Part shown: piece after piece, positions 6,408-11,794 of the stretch
How the letters are laid out: the number at the start of each line of letters is the position of its first letter
Position numbering within the stretch: the stretch's first letter is position 1
NCBI GenBank assembly: GCA_003132865.1
Contig: PKYZ01000662.1
Location: 7,319 to 19,112 of the forward strand
DNA: 11,794 bases
DNA from: Bryobacterales bacterium
Lineage (GTDB): Bacteria; Acidobacteriota; Terriglobia; Bryobacterales; Bryobacteraceae
Direction: 5' to 3'
Translations under genes and position numbers: made by a program
Notes under the pieces: generated by a model
What the model was told of the DNA's origin: nothing
Database searches by the model: none
Seen by the model: only the letters and a program-made list of their open reading frames with translations

Positions 6408-6895
6408 TCGAGCGTCTTTGGGAAATGCCGAACAAGTACACCTTCAAAATGAAGGCCGTCACAGCTTTGCTCAGGCTGGAGATGGAAGGTACTTGGGCTG
6501 ACCCGTTCGCTGGACGATTTAGCCCCGCGCAGATTCGGAATGACGCGGACAAACAGTGCGAGGCCGATTCCCATAGAGACGGCCTGGACTTCCTTCGTGA
6601 GCTAACCGTTGTAGATGGCGTACTTTTCGATCCTCCGTACTCAACCGCGCAAGCGCTTCGTAAGTACAGGCCAGTACATAACGGCACGGCGGGACGCGCA
6701 GAATATTGGGCACGCTGCAAGGATGAAATAGCCCGGATTGTGCGTCCGGGCGGCAAGGCAATTTGCTTCGGATGGGACTCTACGGGCATCGGCAAGACAC
6801 GCGGATTTGAGTTAGAACGGACGCTTTTGATATGCCACGGGGCTTGTCACAACGACACAATCATCACTGTGGAAAGTAAGAGGTCAGGGAGTTAA
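6401..6895 (+). CDS. Phage-type adenine-specific DNA methyltransferase, 164 aa
   Basis: Small SAM-dependent DNA methyltransferase of the type often carried by phages and plasmids: opening MLIERLWEMPNKYTFKMKA, SAM motif WADPFAG (32-38), catalytic VLFDPPYS (74-81), helix-strand IVRPGGKAICFGW (113-125) and the closing HGACHNDTIITVE (146-158). The target-recognition region is minimal, as in known short members. It overlaps the preceding HTH gene by 7 nt. It is the third DNA methyltransferase in 3.9 kb and belongs to a subfamily different from the other two. No endonuclease gene accompanies it, so protection of element DNA or epigenetic control is more likely than restriction. Confidence 0.9.
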   Translation: MLIERLWEMPNKYTFKMKAVTALLRLEMEGTWADPFAGRFSPAQIRNDADKQCEADSHRDGLDFLRELTVVDGVLFDPPYSTAQALRKYRPVHNGTAGRAEYWARCKDEIARIVRPGGKAICFGWDSTGIGKTRGFELERTLLICHGACHNDTIITVESKRSGS

Positions 6896-6898
6896 GCA

Positions 6899-6904
6899 TA
6901 TAAT
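6899..6904 (+). promoter_or_regulatory. Perfect TATAAT -10-like hexamer before the ATPase gene
   Basis: TATAAT lies 10 nt upstream of the ATG at 6915. No TTGACA-like -35 is visible at 16-18 nt. If used, the start point would fall only a few bases before the ATG, implying a leaderless transcript for the mobilization module. No Shine-Dalgarno precedes this ATG, which fits that reading. Weak evidence. Confidence 0.25.
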
Positions 6905-6914
6905 CCCCATACTT

Positions 6915-8297
6915 ATGAACTCATTTTTCGAACAACTCTTCGCCCGCGCATGGAATCGGATGGTTGCAAAGCCGGCCCATCCTACCAATCCCAACTCTTT
7001 GAACTTGGGCTCACTGGTGATCGACGGAAAGGCAACCCCGAGCCGCATGATCATCCCGCAGGTCAAGCGGGCCGAGCACATGGCTATTTTGGGCCGAACC
7101 GGCACCGGAAAAAGTTCGCTCCTGCGCTACCTGGCTTCGCAGGATATCAACTGCGGCCGCGGCTTTGTCTTCTTCGATCTGCATGGCGACGCGACCCCGG
7201 TGCTGCTCCAGCTTCTCGCCCGGCAGGAGCAGATCACACGGGCCGATTTGAGCACCAAGGTAATCGTCATTGAGCCTGCCGACGCGGAGGTTTCAGTCGG
7301 ACTCAACGTGCTTGAGGCCGCGGGTACCCAGCACAGCTTTGTCCAGATCGCGGAATTCGCCCAGCTCCTCAAACAGCGCTGGCATCTGGATTCCTTCGGC
7401 GCCCGCACTGAAGAACTGCTTAGAAACAGTTTGCTGCTGCTGGCCGAGAACCGGATGACGCTTTTGGAACTGCCGCCGCTGTTGACCGATGAAGCCTTCC
7501 GGGCGCGCTGCCTGCGGACAGCCGCCAATTCCGAAGCGCGCGATTACTTCGCGGCTCGCTACAACCCGGCCAGCGAAGGAATGCAGAACATGTTCCGCGA
7601 TGCCGTGCTGAACAAGGTGTCGGCCTTCACGGCCGATCCGCACTTCCGGCACATCCTGGGCCAGCAGCGCTCCACCTTTTCTTTGATTGATGCCATCGAC
7701 AGGGGCTACTGGATAATCCTAAACCTCGACAAAGGCCGGCTCGGCGAGCACGCTGCCACGCTAGGCAGCCTGCTTCTGACCAAGTTAAAGAACGCCCTGT
7801 TCGCCCGGCGCCGGCGGCAGCTGTTCACGCTGTACTGCGACGAGATCCAAAACCTCGTTGCTTTTGACGGCTCGATCGACACTCTGCTTTCGGAAGCCCG
7901 GAAATTCGGCATCGGCGTCATCTCGGCTAATCAGTTTTTGGACCAATACCCGCCCCAGATGCGCGCCGCCATCATGGCCATCGGCACGCACATCCTGTTT
8001 CAGCTTTCCAGCTCAGACGCCGAGAAGATGGCAGCAGCCCTGGATGGCGGCAGACACCTGGCGGAAATCCTGAAGAACCTGCCGCAGCGCCACTTGGTGG
8101 TCAAGACCGGCGAGTACCGCTACAGCCGCGTTGTGGTGCCGCCGTTTGAACCAACCGACGCCGATTACCGGGACCTACTTACGCGTTGCCGCGCTCGCTG
8201 GGCCAAGCGCCGGGTGGATGTCGAGCGAGAGATCAGAGGCCGCGTCCGTCCCGACCAAACGGATCAGACTCGGGAGGCCCTGCATGGCTGGCAATAA
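6915..8297 (+). CDS. VirD4/TraG/HerA-like DNA-translocating ATPase, probable type IV coupling protein, 460 aa
   Basis: P-loop motor expected to pump or couple DNA during conjugative transfer. Walker A GRTGTGKSS at 60-68, strand GFVFFDLHGD (83-92) typical of coupling proteins, Walker B LFTLYCDEIQNL (303-314) with Asp309/Glu310, and the sensor-like GVISANQFLDQ (334-344). The region 155-250 is a helical insertion. The hallmark FNL/LDKGRLG strand (268-277) and the C-terminal arm RRVDVEREIRGR are basic. No N-terminal transmembrane helices are seen, unlike classical VirD4. This resembles soluble HerA/FtsK-type motors or coupling proteins that need a separate anchor. It overlaps the relaxase-like gene by 14 nt, implying one transcript. 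The fine distinction between coupling protein and HerA-type translocase cannot be settled here. Confidence 0.9.
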   Translation: MNSFFEQLFARAWNRMVAKPAHPTNPNSLNLGSLVIDGKATPSRMIIPQVKRAEHMAILGRTGTGKSSLLRYLASQDINCGRGFVFFDLHGDATPVLLQLLARQEQITRADLSTKVIVIEPADAEVSVGLNVLEAAGTQHSFVQIAEFAQLLKQRWHLDSFGARTEELLRNSLLLLAENRMTLLELPPLLTDEAFRARCLRTAANSEARDYFAARYNPASEGMQNMFRDAVLNKVSAFTADPHFRHILGQQRSTFSLIDAIDRGYWIILNLDKGRLGEHAATLGSLLLTKLKNALFARRRRQLFTLYCDEIQNLVAFDGSIDTLLSEARKFGIGVISANQFLDQYPPQMRAAIMAIGTHILFQLSSSDAEKMAAALDGGRHLAEILKNLPQRHLVVKTGEYRYSRVVVPPFEPTDADYRDLLTRCRARWAKRRVDVEREIRGRVRPDQTDQTREALHGWQ

Positions 8298-9036
8298 ACG
8301 GAGAGCACTAATACTGCAACCCCGCGACCTCAGGCTCATGGAGGCGCTCGAAACTATGCGGGTGATCGACCGCCAGCAGGCCAAAGTAGTCGCGGGCTTT
8401 AACTCCACCACCCGCGCCAACGCTCGGCTGTTGGACCTCACCCGCGCACGATTCCTCAAGCGCACATCTATCGGCAGCCGCCAAGCGGTTTATTGGCTGG
8501 CAAGCAAACCGCTGCGGAACCCCAGTCACAAAAGCAGAGACGATGCCGCCGAACCGGCTGCGCTGTTCCTCAGGCATCAGATGGAAATCAATCGCGCGCA
8601 CTTGCTGGTGCAGTACAGTAGCATCCGCATACCCGGCTGGTGGTTTGTCCGCTGGCAGAGCTTTCAAAAGCCGCTGTCAGCTTCCGTTCCGCTGATCCCA
8701 GACGGATATTTCGAGGTCGGCTCTAGCCAGGGATATCGCCCGGCCTTCGTCGAGATCGACCTGGGCACCGAGGCCGTGGCCATTGTGGCTAAAAAGGCCA
8801 GCCTCTATCTTCAACTGGCGACCTCCGGCGAATTCGCGCAGCTTTTCGGTCGCAGCCAATTCCGGGTGCTAATCATTACCACGTCAGACCAGCGCCTGCA
8901 AAACCTGCGCGCGGCCATCTCCAAACTTACCGACAAGATTTTCTGGTTTGCGACTCTGCCGGTTCTCTCGCAGGAAACCTTCTGGTCCGCGGCCTGGCTC
9001 CGGCCGACCGGCGAAAACTTTCAACCACTCTTGTGA
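8284..9036 (+). CDS. Replic_Relax-family protein (replication-relaxation/mobilization), 250 aa
   Basis: Matches the pattern of the plasmid replication-relaxation family (PF13814), which includes mobilization relaxases. Residues 11-71 form a winged helix (LQPRDLRLMEALETMRVIDR, then RARFLKRTSIGSRQAVYWL). Residues 138-200 carry a nuclease-like core: IPDGYFEV (138-145), AFVEIDLGTE (154-163) and Lys170/Lys171 in the following helix, recalling a PD-(D/E)xK arrangement. This suggests DNA nicking or binding at a transfer origin, but catalysis is inferred. The ATG at 8284 inside the ATPase 3' end (14-nt overlap) is chosen; earlier in-frame starts would give a long unconserved leader. The pairing with the ATPase makes a minimal mobilization module. 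Confidence 0.85.
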   Translation: MAGNKRRALILQPRDLRLMEALETMRVIDRQQAKVVAGFNSTTRANARLLDLTRARFLKRTSIGSRQAVYWLASKPLRNPSHKSRDDAAEPAALFLRHQMEINRAHLLVQYSSIRIPGWWFVRWQSFQKPLSASVPLIPDGYFEVGSSQGYRPAFVEIDLGTEAVAIVAKKASLYLQLATSGEFAQLFGRSQFRVLIITTSDQRLQNLRAAISKLTDKIFWFATLPVLSQETFWSAAWLRPTGENFQPLL

Positions 9037-9046
9037 GATTTCATCT

Positions 9047-9472
9047 ATGCGTTATTGCCACAATTGCCACAAGACAACCACAGGTGACGCGCTGTTCTGC
9101 CATTTCTGCGGTTCCACCTATGACGCCAAGCTCTGCCCGGCCCGGCACATTAACCCCCGCTGGGCGCAGGTCTGCTCGCAGTGCGGCTCACGCGATCTCA
9201 GCACGCCCGCCCCGCGCGTCCCGCTGTGGCTCAAGCCTCTGCTGCTGGCGCTGTCGCTTTTGCCCGGCGTCGGCCTAGCGGCGCTGCTGGTGTTTGTCGT
9301 TATTGGTATCTTTCATGCCATTCTGACCAACCAAGCTATTCAAGCCCAACTCATAGTCTTGCTGCTCATTCTGGCTCTGCTCTGGTGGCTGTACTTACAG
9401 CTTCCTCACTTTATTCAAAACATGTTCCGATCCCTATGGCACAAACCAAAAAAAGACAGGCACACCCATTGA
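9047..9472 (+). CDS. Double zinc-ribbon membrane protein, 141 aa
   Basis: N-terminal double zinc ribbon: Cys4-x2-Cys7 with Cys18-x2-Cys21, then Cys30, His34, Cys43-x2-Cys46 (CPARHINPRWAQVCSQCG, the usual second ribbon pattern). Two hydrophobic segments follow at about 62-92 (LKPLLLALSLLPGVGLAALL onward) and 99-119 (QAQLIVLLLILALLWWLYL). The tail FRSLWHKPKKDRHTH is basic, predicted cytoplasmic. It begins 10 nt after the relaxase-like stop and has no strong Shine-Dalgarno. Because the ATPase of the same cluster lacks membrane helices, this protein is a plausible anchor for it. That role is inference from context; the zinc ribbon and membrane segments are read directly. Confidence 0.8.
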   Translation: MRYCHNCHKTTTGDALFCHFCGSTYDAKLCPARHINPRWAQVCSQCGSRDLSTPAPRVPLWLKPLLLALSLLPGVGLAALLVFVVIGIFHAILTNQAIQAQLIVLLLILALLWWLYLQLPHFIQNMFRSLWHKPKKDRHTH

Positions 9473-9534
9473 CACTCGTGGCGAAACCGCCTCGGGCGGA
9501 GTCATTGATTCTACGGGCTTTATCCGCAAAGACC

Positions 9535-9637
9535 CCGGGCAACCCCGCGGGCAGCCTAACCGCCCCGTTGCCCGGAGGGTTGCCCGAGGCGTTGCCCGCG
9601 CCACTTCGGGGCTTTCCGGCCGCCCCGAGGCAACGCC
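9535..9637. repeat. Structured repeat region: periodic GTTGCCCG repeats and long branched hairpin
   Basis: GTTGCCCG occurs three times at exactly 12-nt spacing (9567, 9579, 9591). The first pairs with CCGGGCAAC at 9535-9543 as a 9-bp inverted repeat (partner 9567-9575). A second structure spans 9588-9637: GGCGTTGCC (9588-9596) pairs perfectly with GGCAACGCC (9629-9637), and immediately inside on the 3' side GCCCCGA (9622-9628) pairs with TCGGGGC (9606-9612), leaving a 9-nt bulge on the 5' side. There is no T tract, so it is not an ordinary terminator. Its place between transfer genes and xis/int suggests oriT, attP or a regulatory RNA structure. Confidence 0.6.
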
Positions 9638-9659
9638 GCCTAAGCCTTCCTAGGGGCCG

Positions 9660-9681
9660 ACGTGGGCCAAACGTGGGCCAA
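9660..9681. repeat. Exact tandem duplication of ACGTGGGCCAA
   Basis: Two perfect head-to-tail copies of an 11-bp unit (9660-9670 and 9671-9681), 34 nt before the excisionase-like start. An 11-bp period is near one DNA helical turn, so a protein bound to both copies would sit on one face, as with recombinase arm sites, Xis sites or iterons. The unit length is not a multiple of three, which argues against protein-coding constraint here. Confidence 0.6.
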
Positions 9682-9714
9682 CAGGCGGCTCTTTACGGGC
9701 CCCTGGGACCGCCC

Positions 9715-9882
9715 ATGGATATTCGCCAAGCCGCCGCCGTGATCGGCTGCTCGCCCTGGACCGTAAGACAGAAGCTCATCCCCATGGGCTTAGCGTGCTT
9801 CCGGTCCGGGGCCAGCGGCAAATTGATCTTCTATCTGGATCAAGTCGTTCGCTGGATCGAAACCAAACAAAAGGAGGACTGA
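9715..9882 (+). CDS. Excisionase-like helix-turn-helix protein, 55 aa core
   Basis: MerR/excisionase-type winged helix: DIRQAAAVIGCSPWTVRQKL (helix-turn-helix, residues 2-21), then a wing ACFRSGASGKLIFYLDQ and the closing helix VVRWIET. Proteins of this type control directionality of tyrosine integrases or act as small regulators. It lies 7 nt upstream of the integrase, whose Shine-Dalgarno is inside its last codons. The reading frame is open upstream to an ATG at 9436 (148 aa), but the extra 93 residues are Pro/Arg/Gly-rich low complexity over the repeat region, so the ATG at 9715 next to the domain is preferred. Neither start has a convincing ribosome-binding site. Confidence 0.75.
   Translation: MDIRQAAAVIGCSPWTVRQKLIPMGLACFRSGASGKLIFYLDQVVRWIETKQKED
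9871..9877 (+). promoter_or_regulatory. Strong ribosome-binding site AAGGAGG for the integrase
   Basis: Near-perfect Shine-Dalgarno embedded in the last codons of the excisionase-like gene, 12 nt before the GTG at 9890. It supports the GTG start and translational coupling of the two genes. The spacing is slightly long. Confidence 0.65.
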
Positions 9883-9889
9883 CAACCAA

Positions 9890-11023
9890 GTGAGCCTGTT
9901 TAAACGCGGCAATGTCTGGTGGTCGTATTTTTTCGTCGACGGCGTCCGGCACCAGCAGTCCACTGAGACTGCGAACAAAAAGCAGGCCGAGACCATCGAA
10001 TCCAAGCTCAAGGAAGAAGTCACGGCCCGGCGCTTTGGCCTGGTCCAAGCCGACCCGCGCATGAAGTTCGGCGCACTAGCCGCCCGGTTCATCGCCAGCG
10101 GCATCGCCCGTAAGCACCACCTGTACCACTTGAAGTTCCTGCTGCCGTTCTTCGCTGAGGTCCCCGTGCTACGGCTCACCAAGCCCATGACCGAGGAATT
10201 CCGGCGGAAACGCAAAGCAGAACCGATCATCCGGCCAATCAAGGATGCCACAGTCAACCGTGACTTAAGCGTCCTACGCCATATCCTGTACTGGGCCGTT
10301 GACGAGCAACTGCTGGAGGTCAATCCTTTGGCCCGGCTCAAGATGGCCCGCGAGCGCCGCACCCGGCGCCCGGTGCTCAGCCCGGCTGAAGAGCAATTGC
10401 TCCTTAAAGCCGCGCCGCCGCACCTTTACGCCATGACCATGGCCGCCCTGGATACCGGCATGCGGCGGGGCGAGATTACCAACCAGCTCTGGGAGGACAT
10501 TGATTTCCCAAGGCGTGTGTTGTTCGTCACCCGCTCAAAGACTCCCGAGGGCGAGTCGCGCGAGATTCCGCTGACAACCAGGCTGTTTCGCTGGCTCTCG
10601 GAGAACCAGCACGACCAGGGAACCGTGTTCGGCTATAACGGCGAGCAAGTCCAATTCGTAAAGCGCTCGTGGAGAACCGCACTCAAACATGCGGGCATCC
10701 GCCACGTCCGTTTTCACGATCTTCGGCATACCTTCAACACCCGCCTGATGGAGGCCGGCGTCCTGCAAGAAATTCGCATGGCGCTGATGGGCCATTCCAC
10801 AGGCAGCAAAGTGCACGCAACGTACACCCACATCGAGCTTCCGGCCAAACGCGAAGCCATCCGGAAACTCGAGGCCTGGGTAAACCAGCAACAGCAGCAA
10901 CCAGAAACACAGGAGAAAAACGATGCCAGTACCGAAAGGGAGCGATCCCAAACAGACGGAAGTGAAAGCGCCCCCGGCACCCAAGCCGGAGCGCAAGGTG
11001 TGGAAGAAGAAGACGCCCGTTGA
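9890..11023 (+). CDS. Tyrosine recombinase / phage-type integrase, 377 aa
   Basis: Site-specific recombinase forming a phosphotyrosine intermediate. N-terminal arm-type strand region SLFKRGNVWWSYFFVDGVRH (2-21), core-binding helices about 60-155, catalytic domain 165-335. Catalytic set complete: Arg192 in TGMRRGE, Lys217 in RSKTPE, His276 and Arg279 in HDLRHTF, His302 in GHSTG and nucleophile Tyr312 in HATYTHIE. Start is GTG, supported by the upstream AAGGAGG. The tail after about 333 is a Gln-rich and then polar low-complexity extension, and its last 101 nt are shared with the next gene, which probably explains its odd composition. An excisionase-like gene and repeat arrays sit directly upstream, as expected for an element's own integration module. 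Appears intact. Confidence 0.95.
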   Translation: MSLFKRGNVWWSYFFVDGVRHQQSTETANKKQAETIESKLKEEVTARRFGLVQADPRMKFGALAARFIASGIARKHHLYHLKFLLPFFAEVPVLRLTKPMTEEFRRKRKAEPIIRPIKDATVNRDLSVLRHILYWAVDEQLLEVNPLARLKMARERRTRRPVLSPAEEQLLLKAAPPHLYAMTMAALDTGMRRGEITNQLWEDIDFPRRVLFVTRSKTPEGESREIPLTTRLFRWLSENQHDQGTVFGYNGEQVQFVKRSWRTALKHAGIRHVRFHDLRHTFNTRLMEAGVLQEIRMALMGHSTGSKVHATYTHIELPAKREAIRKLEAWVNQQQQQPETQEKNDASTERERSQTDGSESAPGTQAGAQGVEEEDAR

Positions 11024-11147
11024 GGTGGTCTTGGAACAAGCCGACAAGCTCAAGGCCGAGATCGGCGAGATGGAAGAGGAACTCAAGGCCAAGCGGCGGC
11101 AACTGCAGAAATTCGAAGAAGCCAAGAAGCTGTTCGAAGGGATGTAG
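10923..11147 (+). CDS. Small coiled-coil protein, 74 aa
   Basis: Unknown function. The first 30 residues are Pro/Lys-rich and probably disordered (KAPPAPKPERKVWKKK). Residues 33-72 form a strongly charged heptad-like helix (VVLEQADKLKAEIGEMEEEL, then KAKRRQLQKFEEAKKLFEG), predicted coiled coil. Strong Shine-Dalgarno AGGAG at 10911-10915, 7 nt before the ATG, shows that it is truly translated although it starts inside the integrase gene in another frame. It ends 2 nt before the DUF2958 gene. Possible roles are an oligomeric adaptor or DNA-binding accessory; none can be assigned. Confidence 0.8.
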   Translation: MPVPKGSDPKQTEVKAPPAPKPERKVWKKKTPVEVVLEQADKLKAEIGEMEEELKAKRRQLQKFEEAKKLFEGM

Positions 11148-11149
11148 GC

Positions 11150-11461
11150 ATGTCGCTGCTGGACGATCAGCTCAGAGGCCGCTTGCCGCCGCTTTACGCG
11201 CAGGAGGCCGATCCCGAGCCGATGGTTTACGCCAAGTTCTACCTGCCCGGCACCCGCTGGGCCTGGTACGTATTTGAAGGACAACCCGAAGGGCATGACT
11301 ATGTGTTCTTCGGATTCGTCTCGGGCCGGGAATGCGAGTTCGCGCAATTCCGCCTGTCCGATCTGGAGGCCCTGCGCAGCATGATCGGGCAGGAGGTGCA
11401 GCGCGACCTGACTTTCCCCGAAGGAAGGCTCACTGATGTTGTCCCCGCGCCGGAAGACTGA
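11150..11461 (+). CDS. DUF2958-family protein, 103 aa
   Basis: Matches my knowledge of the DUF2958 pattern: LPPLYAQEA near the start, then alternating strands VYAKFYLPGTRWAWYVFEG (26-44), DYVFFGFVSGRECEFAQFRL (50-69), the helix SDLEALRSMIG (70-80) and VQRDLTFPEGRL (83-94). The family is common on plasmids and integrative elements and has no established biochemical function. Near-complete compared with usual members. It follows the coiled-coil gene by 2 nt and is the last gene before a strong terminator, so integrase, coiled-coil and DUF2958 genes probably form one transcript. Confidence 0.85.
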   Translation: MSLLDDQLRGRLPPLYAQEADPEPMVYAKFYLPGTRWAWYVFEGQPEGHDYVFFGFVSGRECEFAQFRLSDLEALRSMIGQEVQRDLTFPEGRLTDVVPAPED

Positions 11462-11473
11462 CGGCGCACACTT

Positions 11474-11508
11474 AGAGACCAAGCTAACCCCTTGGTCTCT
11501 TTCTTTTT
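11474..11508 (+). terminator. Intrinsic terminator ending the integrase-DUF2958 operon
   Basis: Perfect 10-bp stem AGAGACCAAG / CTTGGTCTCT with loop CTAACCC, followed directly by TTCTTTTT. It begins 12 nt after the DUF2958 stop. Classic rho-independent structure for the rightward transcript. Confidence 0.9.
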
Positions 11509-11516
11509 CGAAACTA

Positions 11517-11545
11517 CTTACACCCCTCCGCTTTACTTATATATA
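11517..11545 (+). promoter_or_regulatory. Possible promoter CTTACA-N17-TATATA
   Basis: Immediately downstream of the terminator, CTTACA (11517-11522) and TATATA (11540-11545) are spaced by 17 nt, each matching the sigma70 consensus at 4 of 6 positions in an AT-rich patch. It would begin a new transcript covering the small ORF at 11607. Moderately weak, but the position is sensible. Confidence 0.4.
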
Positions 11546-11606
11546 GAGGGAGCGGGTAAGTGGCTTCCTCCCAAATCTAACCTAAAAAACAAGGAGACAG
11601 CTTATC

Positions 11607-11735
11607 ATGAAACATCTGTCAGTAGTGGTGGCCGGCAGCGGCCAGATTCGCGACGTGCAGATTCAGCCCGGCACCACTGCCGGGGACATCCTCCACCAAT
11701 TGAACCTCCCGGAGGGTCCTATCCGAAAAGTGTAA
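11607..11735 (+). CDS. Short ORF resembling the N-terminus of a beta-grasp (ubiquitin/MoaD-like) protein, 42 aa
   Basis: Good Shine-Dalgarno AAGGAG at 11591-11596, 10 nt before the ATG. The sequence MKHLSVVVAGSGQIRDVQIQ, then PGTTAGDILHQLNLPEG, has the strand-turn-strand-helix pattern of a beta-grasp protein. It then stops after PIRKV, about half the length such domains need. The next frame downstream of LPE reads VLSEK, similar to what I would expect to follow in a full-length relative, so a frameshift or truncation is possible. The same frame resumes after the TAA with an ATG at 11760 that runs off the window. It may therefore be a genuine short gene, a decayed one or a disrupted insertion target. 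The family assignment is tentative. Confidence 0.5.
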   Translation: MKHLSVVVAGSGQIRDVQIQPGTTAGDILHQLNLPEGPIRKV

Positions 11736-11794
11736 ACGGCGTTCAGAGCCTTTGAATCCATGGAGTTGCGGCCTGGGGCGTTTTCGCAGGTTCG

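Noticed and set aside
9181..9714. Long N-terminal extension of the excisionase-like gene
   Set aside because: The first part overlaps the zinc-ribbon membrane protein in another frame. The rest is Pro/Arg/Gly low complexity across direct repeats and hairpins; the conserved domain occupies only the last 55 residues. The start at 9436 cannot be fully excluded.
10535..11482. 315-aa minus-strand reading frame
   Set aside because: Antisense to the catalytic half of the integrase, the coiled-coil gene and DUF2958. It starts within the terminator and has no family resemblance.
11492..11755. 87-aa plus-strand ORF at the right end
   Set aside because: It begins within the terminator stem and its codons run through the promoter-like and ribosome-binding sequences of the better-supported ORF at 11607.
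1..11794. CRISPR array, tRNA, rRNA or classical insertion-sequence ends
   Set aside because: No regularly spaced repeat-spacer series, no tRNA cloverleaf or attachment duplicate, no DDE transposase and no terminal inverted repeats were recognised by reading the window.

Overview
This window looks like the interior of an integrative/mobilizable genetic element in a moderately GC-rich bacterium. The codons and family types (a zinc-ribbon large serine recombinase with a small partner, a Replic_Relax-type protein, a DUF2958 protein, a small HTH gene ahead of the integrase) resemble accessory DNA of environmental phyla such as Acidobacteriota or Verrucomicrobiota. That taxonomic guess is weak. Nothing here (no rRNA, tRNA or core gene) fixes the host. 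Shine-Dalgarno sequences are weak or absent before many genes and strong before a few on the right.

Layout. On the minus strand, 1-1304 holds a large serine recombinase cut by the left window edge, preceded and overlapped by a 75-aa partner gene (1286-1513). A divergent control region follows (about 1514-1935). It contains three copies of a TTTCCCnnCTTT element, each pointing at a start codon, plus an 8-bp palindrome just before the start of an XRE-type regulator. It also holds a probable 66-aa basic small gene. From 1936 to 6895 all genes run rightward: XRE regulator, a protein I propose to be RNase H/RuvC-like, a Dam-type (D12) adenine methylase, a hairpin, a beta-class DNA methyltransferase, a large HTH plus helical-repeat protein, a sigma-region-4-like HTH protein and a third, phage-type adenine methyltransferase. 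No recognisable restriction endonuclease accompanies the three methyltransferases.

From 6915 to 9472 lies a compact mobilization-like module: a VirD4/TraG/HerA-like ATPase without membrane helices, an overlapping Replic_Relax (relaxase/replication-relaxation) protein, and a double-zinc-ribbon protein with two membrane segments that could provide the missing anchor. A structured region of about 240 bp (9473-9714) follows. It has 12-bp-periodic direct repeats, an exact 11-bp tandem duplication and a long branched hairpin. It is best read as a cis-acting recombination or transfer site rather than as coding DNA.

The right end carries an excisionase-like HTH protein, a complete tyrosine recombinase, a coiled-coil small protein whose start overlaps the integrase tail by 101 nt, a DUF2958 protein and a strong intrinsic terminator. 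Beyond it a new transcription unit starts with a 42-aa reading frame that looks like the beginning of a beta-grasp (ubiquitin/MoaD-like) protein that is broken or very short.

Possible integration of functions: the two recombinases move the element (or one marks a nested element), the ATPase and relaxase-like protein would mobilize it, the methyltransferases would protect or mark its DNA, and the XRE protein with its operators would control the divergent recombinase and cargo transcripts. The least described parts are the RNase H-like gene beside Dam, the HTH/helical-repeat protein, the three-copy promoter element and the structured 9473-9714 region.
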